From Nymphalis io (lineage: Eukaryota; Arthropoda; Insecta; Lepidoptera; Nymphalidae), in NCBI RefSeq assembly GCF_905147045.1, contig NC_065916.1, positions 3,872,561 through 3,936,560 of the forward strand: a stretch of 64,000 nt of DNA. The letters run 5' to 3'. Every line of letters starts with the position of its first letter. The stretch's first letter is position 1. The position numbers and the translations under genes are program-made. A model generated the notes under the pieces. It saw only the letters and a list, made by a program, of their open reading frames with translations. It was not told the DNA's origin and searched no databases. Below, one piece after another: positions 45,225 to 57,480 of the stretch.

Positions 45225-47837
45225 TTTTTTTTTATTCGCCGGGAGGGCAAATGACTCTACTCCACCTGATGGTAAGTGGTAGTAGAGTCCAAACGCGACG
45301 ACGGCCAGTACAGACGGGAAAAACGTTCTGCACTAGCCGCCTTCGCCTTGCCGGCCCGCAAGATGCCTCTTCACGCCTCGTTTGAAGGAATCCGGGTTGT
45401 AAGAGGAGGGGAACACGTGAGCTGGTAAGGAATTCCATTTTTTGGAAGTGCGACAAAGAAAGGAGTTGCCAAATTTCTTTGTTCGCGATGAAATTGATGT
45501 CACAGTTAGGCGGTGACATCGAGAACCAGCTCGCGTGGACTTAAGAAGGAAGGGGGAAGCAGGAATTAGAGAGAATAATTCCTCAGAGCACTCGCCGTGA
45601 TACAGTCGATAGAAAGCGCTCAGTGCTGCTATCTCACGACGCAATTGTAAAGGTTCAAGGGTGTTTGTGACCTTTACGTCGCCAATAATGCGTACGGCAC
45701 GTCGCTGCAACCGGTCCAAGGCCTCAAGTAGGTACTTAGCGGAGCCATCCCAAAGGTGCGAGCAATATTCCACGCAAGACCGTACCTGTGTTTTGTACAG
45801 CAGGCACAGTTGTTGTGGCGTGAAAAAGCGCCGCACCTTGTTCAGAACTCCGAGTTTCCGTGAAGCTGTTTTTATAACAGCCTCGATGTAATCCCTTGGA
45901 CTAAGGTCGCAGCGAACGTCAATCCCCAGCATGGCGATTTTGCTTTGCATCACCAGCGGAGTACCACAGAGGGAGGGAAGAGGGGAAAATGTTGACTTTT
46001 TCGCCGTGAGAGCGCATACCTGTGTTTTCTTGGCATTAAACTCAACAAGATTATCAGAGCCCCATTTGGCGATGAGCTCTAACGTCCTATCGAGTTCAAT
46101 GACAAGATTCTTCCGCCTCTCCTCAATTTCCGCTCGCCCAGCCACTGCGCGTCCGTGGTATCCACCATGCACTGTACTATCGTCTGCATAGCAATGTATG
46201 TTCCCAAGAGAGAGCATATCATTGTTATGCAAAAGAAAGAGTGTGGGAGATAGCACAGATCCCTGGGGGACCCCAGCATTCACTACATAGAATTGTGAAG
46301 CGCAACCATCTACTAAAACACGAAGGCTACGCTTGTGTAGGAAGCTGGCAATCCAGGTGCATAGCTGAGCAGGCAGACCATATGCCAGTAGCTTGGAGAG
46401 AAGACTTCTGTGCCAGACCCTGTCGAAAGCCTTGGAGAAATCGAGGCTGACAGCCAACGATTCTCCATGCTTGTCGATAGCTTCACCCCAGAGGTGTGTT
46501 ACATACGCTAGAAGATCACCTGTGGACCGTTTTGGTCGAAACCCGTACTGACGATCATTAAATAGACAGTGATCTTCTAGGTAATGGATCAGTTGGTTGT
46601 TTAGAATCCCTTCAATCACCTTACAAAGTACTGAGGTGATAGCTATTGGCCGATAATTTGCCGGGTCAGACCGATCCCCTTTTTTGGGAACCGCTTGCAC
46701 ATTAGCTCTTCTCCAAGCCTCCGGCAAACTTCCCGAAGAGAGAGAAAGTTGGAACAGGCGCGTTAACACAGGAGACAGCTCCGCTGCGCACTTCTTCAGC
46801 ACTATGGCTGGTATTCCATCGGGACCGCTAGCTTTCCGTACATCAAGTGATTGCAGCTCCGCATGCACATCACGTTGCCTGATTTTAAAGTCAGGCATCG
46901 TATGGCCACATGCAGGTATTGTAGGTGGCAGTGCACTACAATCATCGATGACGGAATTGTCGGCAAAGAGCTTAGCCAGGAGATCAGCTTGCTCTTGCGG
47001 ACTGTGAGCTAGCGATCCGTCCGGATTTCTGAGCGGTGGCAGCGAAGGTTGGCAGAAATTGTTTTGCACAGACTTGGTCAGACGTCAGAAGCTATGGGAG
47101 CCCCTAGGATGCGAAACGAGGTCATGACCAATCTTTACAATGCGCTGTGCATCCGCTCTCGTGTATGCCTTTCTACAGGACTTGGAATTTTTATTATAGT
47201 TTGCTTTCAGTGAGTCAATGTTAGATGCCCCGCTAATGCAGCTGTTGATCCACTTGCGATATGCCGCCTGCTTAGATGAGACAGCATCGGCACATTCACG
47301 AGTGAACCAACGGTTACGCGTACTCCTACTGACAAGATCTGAGCTAGGAATGTAGTATTCCACTCCCAGCATGATCTCGCCAGCAACAGCAGCGGCACTA
47401 GCTGTCGGGTCATTCCCACTGAAGCAACGTTCCTTCCAAGGGACCGACGCATAGTAATCGCGCATACCGTCCCAATCCGCCGACTTATAGTGCCAAAAGC
47501 GACGTTTGCATACCGCTGATGGCGGCAGCTTGGCCTGTGGCACTTTGGTAGATATAAGGCCGTGATCCGAAGAACCAAGTGGAGCTTGAACCACAACCTG
47601 ATATTCCACCGGGTGAGAAGTCAGCAGAAGGTCCAGTAGAGAAGGTGCTTGCCCATCAATGTCTGGGATCCTGGTGGGCTGATCAACCAGTTGGGTCAAG
47701 TCATGTGTGAGAGCAAAAGCATGAGCAGTCCTTCCAGCATGGTCAGTTTTGAGGGATTTCAACCAGGATTCGGGGTGAGCATTAAAATCCCCCAAAAACA
47801 CCAATTCCGCGTTAGGAAATTGCTCTTGCGCAGCATC
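45225..47837 (-). mobile_element. LINE-A copy 4, 5'-cut at palindrome edge
   Basis: Mirror of LINE-A1: the same insertion point 7 bp after the exon donor, the same TGG-to-TGA stop (47,093-47,095), but without the 217-bp deletion (sequence 47,390-47,606 is present here). ORF 45,333-47,069 is open for 578 codons, covering RT (YADD in CYADDST) and the C-terminus. ORF 47,085-47,804 holds the second half of the endonuclease (LGDFNAHPES, SSDHGLIS). The 5' part beyond 47,837 is replaced by an A-run and unrelated DNA. Confidence 0.92.
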
Positions 47838-48224
47838 AAAAAAAAAAAAAAATCTCTGATACGTAGAATCAGAGACAGTACCAACACTATCCTAATGATG
47901 ATTGCAAATGACGTTAATGGCTATATGATGAGGCGGATGATCCAGAAGTCATTGTAATCATCTGGTTTATGCGCCTCGTACATAAACAATTATTTTTAGT
48001 TAATTTCTAGTCGTATATATATATAAAATTGTATTTGTTATGTGTTTAATTAATCTATAATTCTTATATATTTTAATTGTAATTTTTATGATTCTAATTT
48101 TAATTTTAATTATTAATGAATGTTCTGTAATTATAAATATGTAATCTGTAGACAGTTATGGGCCTCGATGCCTGAATATTAAAGTTATTATTATTATTAT
48201 TAATAATCGGATTAATTGATGGTT
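47838..48224. other. Unclassified retroelement-like fragment at outer palindrome edge
   Basis: It starts with ~15 A residues, then TCTCTGAT and ATCAGAGA as an inverted repeat around ~7 bases. It ends GGGCCTCGATGCCTGAATAT followed by (ATT)n. The microsatellite-like end suggests the 3' end of a LINE or SINE. There is no coding match, and no second copy exists in the window. Confidence 0.45.
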
Positions 48225-49202
48225 AAACTTTGTATATTAAATGATATATCCAGTTCCTGTTTATAAATTGCAATTTTAAGTTAATGATACATATTTATAT
48301 AACATTACGATATCTAACTATCAATGATCGGATTATTTAATGCCGATTTTACTTTAGACGATATGACATTGAATTTTTATGATTTGTATTAATTAATATT
48401 TTTATAGCTGTCTGTGGTATCGATATTAATTAAACTACAATAATATTAAACATAATTTAATAAAAGCAATTAATGGTTGATAAGTATGGGATAAATCGTT
48501 TTTCAATATAAGGGCGCAATAAGATTTTTTTTAAACAAAGATAATTAGTATCATTTACGTTTTTGGTCTAAGAAAACGTGTCGCGTTAAAAGTTATTTTT
48601 TTAAATAAAAAACACATTCAAACCTTTATTAACCTGATTATTATATTACACATAACAAATTTAAAAAAATTGCAGCATAAAGTAATGTTAATTATATATA
48701 AATTAAAAAATAAACATCCAAGTATTTAGGTATAAGTTGTAATAACTCGGTCATATTTTTTTGAGAACTTCAGGCATTATAAGCACGAACTATTCCCGTC
48801 AATCATATTCTGATCAGTTATAAATATAAATGAAATTTCGTCTATTACCTAACTTATGCAATACTAAATTTGAATATGTACCAAAACAAAATTATATATT
48901 ACTATTTTGGTAAATTTTTACAAAATTCAAGCGATTCATCACTGCTTGAAAATTATATTTTATTCTTATTAGGCGCCATTTTGAATATATAAGGAATGGC
49001 CTGTGTTTAAGACTCTGCGGCAACATGAATGGAAAAAAATACCGCTAAGCTAAATAACAATAATTATTAAAAGAATAGCAGACCTAACATCAGAAATAGC
49101 ATTTGAGTGATAACCATCCTCAAGAATATTAAAAAATGCTCTGTTATGTCATATTCTGTTATTTTGAAAAGACCCCATTTTCAAATTCGTATTGTGTTAT
49201 TT
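48225..49202. repeat. AT-rich unit, fourth copy, first part
   Basis: Same orientation as 31,515-32,460. It carries a ~40-bp insertion at ~48,480-48,520 absent from the other copies. It is interrupted at 49,203 by LINE-C and resumes at 53,858. Non-coding. Confidence 0.8.
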
Positions 49203-49625
49203 TATTTTTATTTTTTTTTTATTTTATTTATTTTAAGGACCACTAGTAGCTACTACTACTTTAATGACAAATGTAAAACAATTTAGTGAAAATAGCTAAC
49301 ATGTGAAGCTTTTTAAAGTAGCCACAACAATTACAATATTTGTTTTAAAAATACATTAACACATAATTATAGCAACATGTGTAGAAAGATTAAAAAAAAA
49401 AAAGTCCAAATTGGTACAAATTAAAGATCATAAAAAAATAAACATGCACTTAATAAAATTAAAATTAATAACACAAATAGTTTGAAATTGATATAGGTAC
49501 AAATTAAAATTAAATAATTCATTAAATTCATGCAAAGTTTACGTTACAAAAAAATTACTAAAAATATACTAATTAATACAAAATAAAATTAAGATAACAT
49601 TATTTATTATTTATTTATTTATTTA

Positions 49626-52519
49626 TTATTTATTTGTATCTCTCAACAATTCTAGCGCCCGTTTACGATAAATCATGGCAGAGTCATTAAAAATATCTAG
49701 ATCTTGACAAAAACCATTGTACAACCGTGATGATCTAGGCATTGGTGCATTACATCCTAATTTCGTTTTTGATATTCTGACATCAAAAGTGCCCAGAAAA
49801 CTACGAACATTGCGCCTTGGAATACGATAGTATATCTTTTCAAGTAAATAAGTACAGTCGATCTCGTTACGAATTATCTTAAATAGGAAAGAGAGATCTA
49901 ATAATTGTCTGCGTACAGAGAGACTGTCCATATTAAAGTCTTTCAAGAGATTGCTGTAATTTTTATTAGATTTATTGTATGAGGTTTTTTTGTTTTTGGA
50001 TAGATGATATACAAATCGCTTCTGTATTCTCTCTATACGCAGACGATGTACATTGTAACAAGGATTCCACACAACACTACCGTACTCCAGTATACTACGC
50101 ACGTAAGCGTTATAGATTATTTTTTTCGTGTTATTCGTGAAGTGTTTACCATTTCTAAATAAAAATCCTAACGTTTTGGAACTTTTCGTAATTATTTTAT
50201 TGAAGTGCGGGACAAAAGTAAGCTTGTCATCAAAAATGACACCCAAATCACTTATTTCAAAAACTTCTTCCAACTTGATGTTATCAATGCTATATATTGT
50301 TTTGATTATATTGAGCTTTCGCGTAAATTTTATATGCTTGCATTTACTGACGTTTAATTCCATTTTATTATTTTTACACCAATTATATATAGCATTAATA
50401 TCCACCTGTAAGAGCTCTGAGTCAGCTAAGTTGTTTATTACTTTTGTTAATTTTAAATCGTCCGCAAATAAAAATACTCTACTATAATGTACCGTATCGC
50501 AAATATCATTAAGGAAGATATTAAAGAGCCAAGGTCCTAAGTGTGACCCTTGAGGAACCCCGGAGCAGGCTTTATATAGACTCGAGCTAAAACCTTTTAA
50601 GACAACAAATTGTTGTCTATTGTATAAATATGATTTGAACCACTCAAGCATATTACCATTGAATCCGTACTTGCTTAGTTTTAAGAGTAAAATATCGTGC
50701 GAAACTTTGTCGAAAGCCTTGGTTAAATCGGTATAAATTGCGTCAACTTGCTTGTGGTTATCAATAGCTGGCACAATGAATTCACTGTACGAAACAAGAT
50801 TTGATGTTGTAGATCGACCTTTATAAAGTCATGCTGGTTATTATTATTCATTTGCTTTACATGACATTCTAGATATGGGTAAACTATTGCTTCAAATACT
50901 TTGGCAAAAGTGGAAAGTATGGAAATCGGTCTATAATTCTCAATGCACTCACTACCCTTGGACTTATATACTGGTACGATCCTAGCTATTTTCCACTTAT
51001 CGGGAAAAACACCTGAGCGAAGTGATTCGTTGTATAATAAATATAAAGGGAAACTTAGTACCCATGCACATTTAGAAATAAATATAGGAGGGATATTATC
51101 ATAACCTGTCCCTTTAGTTGTATCAAGTCTTTTTAAGTATTGATAAATCTGTCTTCGCGATATTACAAAATTAGTGAACGCTCCAAAGTCATGTTTACAT
51201 TGATTACTATAAGATGGTAATGTATATGAACTTTGAGATTGTGTGTAAACAGAAGCAAAATACAAGGCAAATTCGTTACAAATTTCTGATCCCGATTTCA
51301 TTACTTTTTGTTTGTAAGTCATTATGCCTGGGAGTGCGGTACTATTATCTTGTTTGCCCTTAAGGTATGACCAAAAATATTTAGGATTTCTACTAATATT
51401 TTCTTCAACAATTTTAATGTAATTATTGTAGCAAATTTCCGATAAATCTGCACAACGTTTGCTCAAAAGACGTAATGAAATTTCATCAAGTGGGTTTTTA
51501 TATATTTTGTATTTATTTAAAAAAACTTGTTTCTCTTTATATAAATTTATCATTTCCTTAGTGAACCATGGAGGATATTGTTTACCTTTTTGTTTCTTTT
51601 TTGGTACATATTTTTCGATCAATTTGTTCAAAATTTTATAAAATTTATCGATCATTAGGTTTATTGACTTACAATTACAAAATTCGCTTAACCAATTGAT
51701 ATTATTTAATTCTGAAATTATACTTACGTAGTCTGCTTTAAAATAGTTCTTCTTATCACCAATAACATTACTTTTTAAAGAAGTTCTTGATGAATAAGAA
51801 ACTAATATATCTAAGGGAGGATGGTGGTGATCTGGAGGCACTATTGGCAAAATAGACTTACTAATTTTTATGTTATTATGATTACTGAATATTAAGTCTA
51901 ATATTTTATTATTGTTATTACTAATGTTATTATGTTGAACTAAATTATTGAGAGATGCAAAATCAACTAGCAAATTTCCTAAGGAACTATTAGAAATAAC
52001 ATTATCATCAGTAGCGAACCAATTGATATTACTTAAATTAAAATCACCCACGAGCATAACATTTTGTCTATTCTCTGCAATTCTACTATTAAAATTATTG
52101 ATAAAATTAGATAGCATATTACGGCTGACGGGAGGAGGCAAATAAACTGCACATAATGCAATTGAGTTACACTCATCGTGACAATTTTCTCGTTCAATAT
52201 TTATCCAAAGATCTTCACACTGACTTTCACAAAAACTGAGTCGCATTGATTTCAGTTTATTTGAGACCGCCACTAAAACTCCACCACCATCTTTTTTACA
52301 ATGTAAAAGTAAACTATCACGATCTCTTCTGTATACTGTATAACGGTTGTCGAATACTTCATGGTTCTCTATTTTATTATTAAGCCACGTTTCTGTTAAT
52401 ATAATAACATCATAATTTGTACACGATAAATTGCAGATGAAGTCATGAGTTTTAGTACGGAGACCTCGGACGTTCTGGTAGTATATATTAAGACCGTTGA
52501 ATTTTATAACATGAAACAC
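49626..52519 (-). pseudogene. LINE-C ORF2: endonuclease-RT with one frameshift
   Basis: About 965 codons in two frames. 50,723-52,519 holds endonuclease (YYQNVRGLRTK, LTETWL, VGDFNLSNINW, DHHHPPLDI) and the RT start (YRPISILSTFAKVFEAIV). 49,626-50,774 continues with KAFDKVSHDIL, SGVPQGSHLGP, FADDLK and the C-terminal RLRIERIQKRFVYHL region. A single-base deletion in an A-run near 50,822 explains the break; otherwise the frame is open. It would provide target nicking and target-primed reverse transcription. It belongs to the jockey/CR1-like group; the exact clade is not determined. Confidence 0.9.
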
Positions 52520-52553
52520 TAAAATGATCTATGAGTTTAGAGAGCAAAGCAAT

Positions 52554-53246
52554 TTACTGGATATTATTCAAAACAGTATGATTTTTTACATAAATACATT
52601 CTGAATGTTCTGTCTTTCTCATAAATACCTTGCCCTGTCTAACCCACACAAATCTGTATTTTTTTTCTTTAGATTTTATTCGAGCTGCTGCATGTAAAGA
52701 CTTAATAGCCGGTGACAAGTGTTCCATAACATATATTGGCTGCTTATCTGCTGCAATACCTATGTGACTTGTGTTAAGTTTATCGTCAGGATGCGATTTA
52801 TTGTAATTGATGACACATGCTAGCATCGTGTCTCTCATTCGTGGTATGGATAGCTTTACAATCACAGATCTGGGTCTTTTGTCGCTGTTGTTCAATTTTG
52901 CAACTCTAGTACAGTGATGTATATCAGACTCCTTTAGATCACATGATATTGCTTTACTCAGTTGCATTACTGCACTAATTAAATTTTCATTTTTATGCTC
53001 AGGAATCATTTGTATTTCAATGTTATTTGATCGATTATACTGCTCCATAGTATGTATTCGTTGTTGCAAATCAGATGTTACATTTTTTAGTGCATTTTTC
53101 TCTCTTTCCATTTCCGCAATTTTATCGTCATAACTTGCAATTACCGACCACTTTTCAGACTGTTTGCTTTTTTGCCGATTTGTCACATTGTAAGATTCTG
53201 GAGAAGTATTATTTCTTGTTGTTATTATTTTTTTCTGTGGAATCAT
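52554..53246 (-). CDS. LINE-C ORF1 protein (coiled coil plus FP25K-like domain)
   Basis: 230 codons, intact. Residues ~38-75 form a probable coiled coil (KIAEMEREKNALKN, LQQRIHTMEQ). It is followed by NNIEIQMIPE and a conserved globular part (ISCDLKESDIHHCTRVAKL, RPRSVIVKLSIPRMRD) like the domain shared by LINE ORF1 proteins and the baculovirus FP25K family. The likely role is an RNA-binding nucleoprotein chaperone of LINE RNA. ORF2 starts 34 bp after its stop. There is no zinc knuckle. Confidence 0.8.
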   Translation of the reverse strand: MIPQKKIITTRNNTSPESYNVTNRQKSKQSEKWSVIASYDDKIAEMEREKNALKNVTSDLQQRIHTMEQYNRSNNIEIQMIPEHKNENLISAVMQLSKAISCDLKESDIHHCTRVAKLNNSDKRPRSVIVKLSIPRMRDTMLACVINYNKSHPDDKLNTSHIGIAADKQPIYVMEHLSPAIKSLHAAARIKSKEKKYRFVWVRQGKVFMRKTEHSECIYVKNHTVLNNIQ

Positions 53247-53857
53247 TCTTACTTAGTAACGACTATAACAGCAACTTCTTAACAGAAAAATAAATAAATT
53301 GAAATAGGTCACCAACAACTTGGGTTTGAACCCGTATCGCTCGTGCGTGGAAGTATGGTTCACACCGTTGGGCCAACGATATGGTTATTGTTCTAGTGAA
53401 AATTGCGAACTGTATGTACAATATTATAATCTGCGCCTGGAGATTTTATTAAACACCCGCTACAAAAAAAGTTATTCTCTTTGTATCTACTGACTTCACT
53501 GTATATTTTTTTAAAGTATTTCTTTGTTTTAAAATAAATTACTAGAACTTTAGGTGTTTCTTAAAATCGTTTTATAAAGCATTTATTTTTATTAATACAC
53601 TACTTTCTTAACTTATTTTGCTCGTAAAATAAGTCACTGCCCTCAGTAAAAGTATACCTATATTATATAATTATCGTTTCACCCTTTTGCGTATTAAACT
53701 TATTCAAACAATAATGTTTTTATATAGATCACACACTGTCTTTGTTATTAACACATATCTACGTTTTATGATTTCAAAACACAGTCCTTATATTTTTAAA
53801 ACAATTTTTTTTTACGGAGCTATATAGTTCCGTGCGCTTACGTCGATGACACTGCAT
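53247..53857 (-). other. LINE-C 5' region
   Basis: AT-rich leader with no ORF on the sense strand. It contains a tRNA-like stretch (see 53,308-53,392). The 5' boundary is set by the target-site duplication at 53,858. Confidence 0.6.
53308..53392 (-). other. tRNA-like/SINE-head sequence in LINE-C leader
   Basis: On the minus strand TTGGCCCAACGGTGTGAA (box-A-like) is followed ~40 bases later by GGGTTCAAACCC (box B). The spacing fits an internal RNA polymerase III promoter. Either a SINE head inserted in the leader, or a tRNA-like part of the LINE itself. Confidence 0.5.
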
Positions 53858-53931
53858 TTATTTAAATTTATTAAAATATTATATATTTTTAAACATAATC
53901 ATGACGCCATTTTAAATTTAAATTTTATAGA
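53858..53931. repeat. AT-rich unit, fourth copy, remainder
   Basis: It continues the sequence interrupted at 49,202 and includes ATCATGACGCCATTTTAAAT. It stops at the satellite junction. Confidence 0.75.
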
Positions 53932-54028
53932 ATTAGGATTACGTTGTTAATGTACCAGGAGAACATAAACAGTGAGACGGTTTCACCGAACAATTAGATT
54001 AAAAGAGTCAATTAGTTTCAATTATAAT
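53932..54028 (+). repeat. Single 89-bp satellite monomer
   Basis: AGAATTAGGATTACGTTGTT... to AGTTTCAATTATAATC. It is the SINE-adjacent monomer type, and is identical (one or two differences) to the reverse complement of 60,093-60,190. Confidence 0.85.
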
Positions 54029-56638
54029 CAATGCTGTTTCTCACGGAGACGCAAATACTCCGCCCTGCCGGCACCAGCTACCTTAACTATCCCGGCTACA
54101 TGCTAGAAGAATCTTTTAAAGCGAAAGCCGGAGTATGCTTGTTCGTCAGGGCGGGTGTTTGTTATCACCGATTGCGCTGCTTGGAGGACCCCTCCTTCTC
54201 CATGTTGGTGGTACGTGTGGACCTGGTTCGTCACAATGGTGACTTGGAGACAAGCCGATTATTTGACCATCTTAGTCGGGTGGCAGATGCTGCGCAAGAG
54301 CAGTTTCCTAACGCGGAATTGGTGTTTTTGGGGGATTTTAATGCTCACCATGAATCATGGTTGAAATCCCTCCAAACTGACCATGCTGGAAGAACTGCTC
54401 ATGCTTTTGCTCTCACACACGACTTGACCCAACTGGTTGATCAGCCCACCAGGATCCCAGACATTGATGGGCAAGCGCCTTCTCTACTGGATTTTCTGCT
54501 GACTTCTCACCTGGTGGAATATCAGGTTGTGGTTCAAGCTCCACTTGGTTCTTCGGATCACGGCCTTATATCTACCAAAGTGCCACAGGCCAAGCTGCCG
54601 CCATCAGCGGTATGCAAACGTCGCGTTTGGCACTATAAGTCGGCAGATTGGGACGGTATGCGCGATTACTATGCGTCAGTCCCTTGGAAGGAACGTTGCT
54701 TCAGTGGGAATGACCCGACAGCTAGTGCCGCTGCTGTTGCTGATGAGATCATGTTAGGAATGGAATACTACATTCCTACCTCAGATCTCATCAATAGGGG
54801 TACGCGTAACCGTTGGTTCACTCGTGAATGTGCCGACGCTGTATCATCTAAGCAGGCGGCATATCGCACGTGGATCAACGGCTGCATTAGCGGGGCATCT
54901 AACATTGACTCACTGAAAGCAAACTACAATAAAAATTCCAAGTCCTGTAAGAAGGCATACACGAGAGCGGATGCACAGCGCATTGTACAGATTGGTCATG
55001 ACCTTATTTCGCATCCTAGGGGCTCCCGTAGCTTCTGGCGTCTGACCAAGTCTGTGCAAAACAATTTCTGCCAACCTTCGCTGCCACCGCTCAGAAATCC
55101 GGACGGATCGCTAGCTCACAGTGCGCAGGAGAAAGCCGACCTCCTGGCTAAACTCTTTGCCGACAACTCTGTGATCGATGATTGTAGTGCGCAGCCACCA
55201 ACAATACCTTCATGTGGCCACACGATGCCTGACATCAAAATCAGGCAACGTGATGTGCGTGCGGAGCTGCAATCACTTGATATACGGAAAGCTAGCGGTC
55301 CTGATGGAATACCAGCCATTGTGCTGAAGAAGTGCGCGGCGGAGCTGTCTCCTGTATTAACGCGCCTGTTCCAACTTTCTCTTTCTTCGGGATGTGTGCC
55401 GGAGGCTTGGAGAAGAGCTAATGTGCAAGCGGTTCCCAAAAAAGGGGATCGGTCTGACCCGGCAAATTATCGACCAATAGATATCACCTAAGTACTTTCT
55501 AAGGTGATTGAAGGGATTCTAAACAACCAACTGATCCATTACCTAGACGATCACTGTCTAATTAATGATCGTCAGTACGGGTTTCAACCAAAACGGTCCA
55601 CAGGTGATCTTCTAGCGTACGTAACACACCTCTGGGGTGAAGCTATCGACAAGCATGGAGAATCGTTGGCTGTCAGCCTCGATTTCTCCAAGGCTTTCGA
55701 CAGGGTCTGGCACAGAAGTTTTCTCTCCAAGCTACTGGCATATGGTCTGCCTGCTCAGCTATGCACCTGGATTGCCAGCTTCCTACACAAGCGTAGCCTT
55801 CGTGTTTTAGTAGATGGTTGCGCTTCACAATTCTATGTAGTGAATGCTGGGGTCCCCCAGGGATCTGTGCTATCTCCCACACTCTTTCTTTTGCATATCA
55901 ATGATATGCTCTCCCTTGGGAACATACATTGCTATGCAGATGATAGTACAGTGCATGGTGGATACCACGGACGCGCAGTGGCTGGGTGGGCGGAAATTGA
56001 GGAGAGGCGGAAGAATCTTGTCATTGAACTCGATAGGACGTTAGAGCTCATTGCCAAATGGGGTTCTGATAATCTTTTTGAGTTTAATGCCAAGAAAACA
56101 CAGGTATGCGCTCTCACAGCGAAAAAGTCACCATTTTATCCTCATCCCTCCCTCTGTGGCATACCGCTGATGATACAAAGCAAAATCGCCATGCTGGGGA
56201 TGGACGTTCGCTGCGACCTTAGTCCAAGGGCATATAATTACATCGAGGCTATTATAAAAACAGCTTCACGAAAACTCGGAGTTCTGAACAAGGTGCGGCG
56301 TTTTTTCACGCCACAACAACTGTGCATGTTATACAAAACACAGGTACGATCTTGCGTTGAATATTGCTCGCACCTTTGGGATGGCTCCGCTAAGTACCTA
56401 CTGGAGGCCTTGGACCGGTTGCAGCGACGTGCAGTACGCATTATTGGCGACGTAAAGGTCACAAACACCCTTGAACCTTTACAATTGCGTCGCGAGATAG
56501 CAGCACTGAGCGCTTTCTATCGACTGTATCACGGCGAGTGCTTTGAGGAATTATTCTCTCTAATTCCTGCTTCCCCCTTCCTTCTGAAGTCCACGCGAGC
56601 TGGTTCTCGATGTCACCGCCTAACTGTGACATCAATTC
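54029..56638 (+). mobile_element. LINE-A copy 5, truncated at both ends, flanked by satellite
   Basis: ORF 54,031-55,491 (endonuclease from FLTETQ, through the RT start) and ORF 55,504-56,643 (RT palm with YADD, C-terminus). A TAA ends the first at 55,489 and a few bases differ there. An in-frame 36-bp deletion near 54,232 removes part of the endonuclease. Both ends run straight into satellite without poly-A or target duplication, so it is a rearranged piece, not a fresh insertion. Confidence 0.9.
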
Positions 56639-57480
56639 AATAATCTAATCGTTCGGTGAGACCGACTTACTGTTTATGATCTTTTAATCTAATCGTTCGG
56701 TGAGACCGACTCACTGTTTATGATCTCCTGGTACATTAACACTGTAATCCTAACTGGAGCTAATTGACTCTTTTAATTTAATCGTTCGGTGAGACCGACT
56801 CACTGTTTATGATCTCCTGGTACATTAACATTGTAATCCTAACTGAAACTATTTGACTCTTTTAATCTAATCTTTCGGTGAAACCGACTCACTGTTTATG
56901 ATCTCCTGGTACATTAACACTGTAATCCTAACTGAAACTAATTGACTCTTATAATCTAATCGTTCAGTAAGACCGACACACTGTTTATGATCTCCTGGTA
57001 CATTAACACTGTAATCCTAACTGAAACTAATTGACTCTTTTAATCTAATCGTTCGGTGAGACCGACTCACTGTTTATGATCTCCTGGTACATTAACACTG
57101 TAATCCTAACTGGAACTAATTGACTCTTTTAATTTAATCGCTCGGTGAGACCGACTCACTGTTTATGATCTCCTGGTACATTAACACTGTAATCATAACT
57201 GGAACTAATTGACTCTTTTAATCTAATCGTTCGGTGAGAGCGTCTCACTGTTTATGATCTCCTGGTACATTAACACTGTAATCCTAACTGAAACTAATTG
57301 ACTCTTTTAATCTAATCGTTCGGTGAGACCGACTCACTGTTTATGATCTCCTGGTACATTAACACTGTAATACTAACTGAAACTAATTGACTCTTTTAAT
57401 CTAATCGTTCGGTGAAACCGTCTCACTGTTTATGTTCTCCTGATACATTAACAACGTAATCCTAATTCTAAATCTTTGAA
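56639..57480 (-). repeat. 89-bp satellite array
   Basis: About nine monomers in minus orientation, including a truncated monomer at the start (TTATGATCTTTTAATC) like those at ~23,120 and ~23,975. It ends in the SINE-adjacent monomer type before a SINE2 tail. Confidence 0.92.

Larger units (their letters stand above)
27996..47837. repeat. Right arm of large imperfect palindrome
   Basis: Reverse complement of ~3,562-19,400. It is ~4 kb longer, mainly because a full-length LINE-A copy (33,440-37,111) inserted here only. Other arm differences: the right arm keeps ~640 bp between the acidic exon and a SINE that the left arm lost (between 28,226 and 28,862); it lacks ~250 bp around 29,294 and most of the short interspersed repeat present at 18,525-18,800 on the left. 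The outer end abuts an A-run and an unrelated fragment at 47,838. The inner end abuts truncated LINE-B at ~27,996. Confidence 0.92.
49203..53857 (-). mobile_element. LINE-C, full-length two-ORF non-LTR retrotransposon
   Basis: It is inserted in the AT-rich unit: TTATTT is duplicated at 49,197-49,202 and 53,858-53,863, and the uninterrupted site is present near 32,445-32,460. The minus strand has a ~610-bp 5' region, ORF1 (52,554-53,246), ORF2 (49,626-52,519, one frameshift), a ~420-bp 3' UTR and an A-rich tail. It is distinct from LINE-A and LINE-B by protein sequence and base composition. Confidence 0.92.

Noticed and set aside
3562..47837. Palindrome as pure assembly artefact (two haplotypes joined head to head)
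   Set aside because: Not fully excluded, but arm-specific LINE insertion, SINE-exon deletions and different outer flanks are hard to reconcile with simple mis-joining; read-level proof is still needed.
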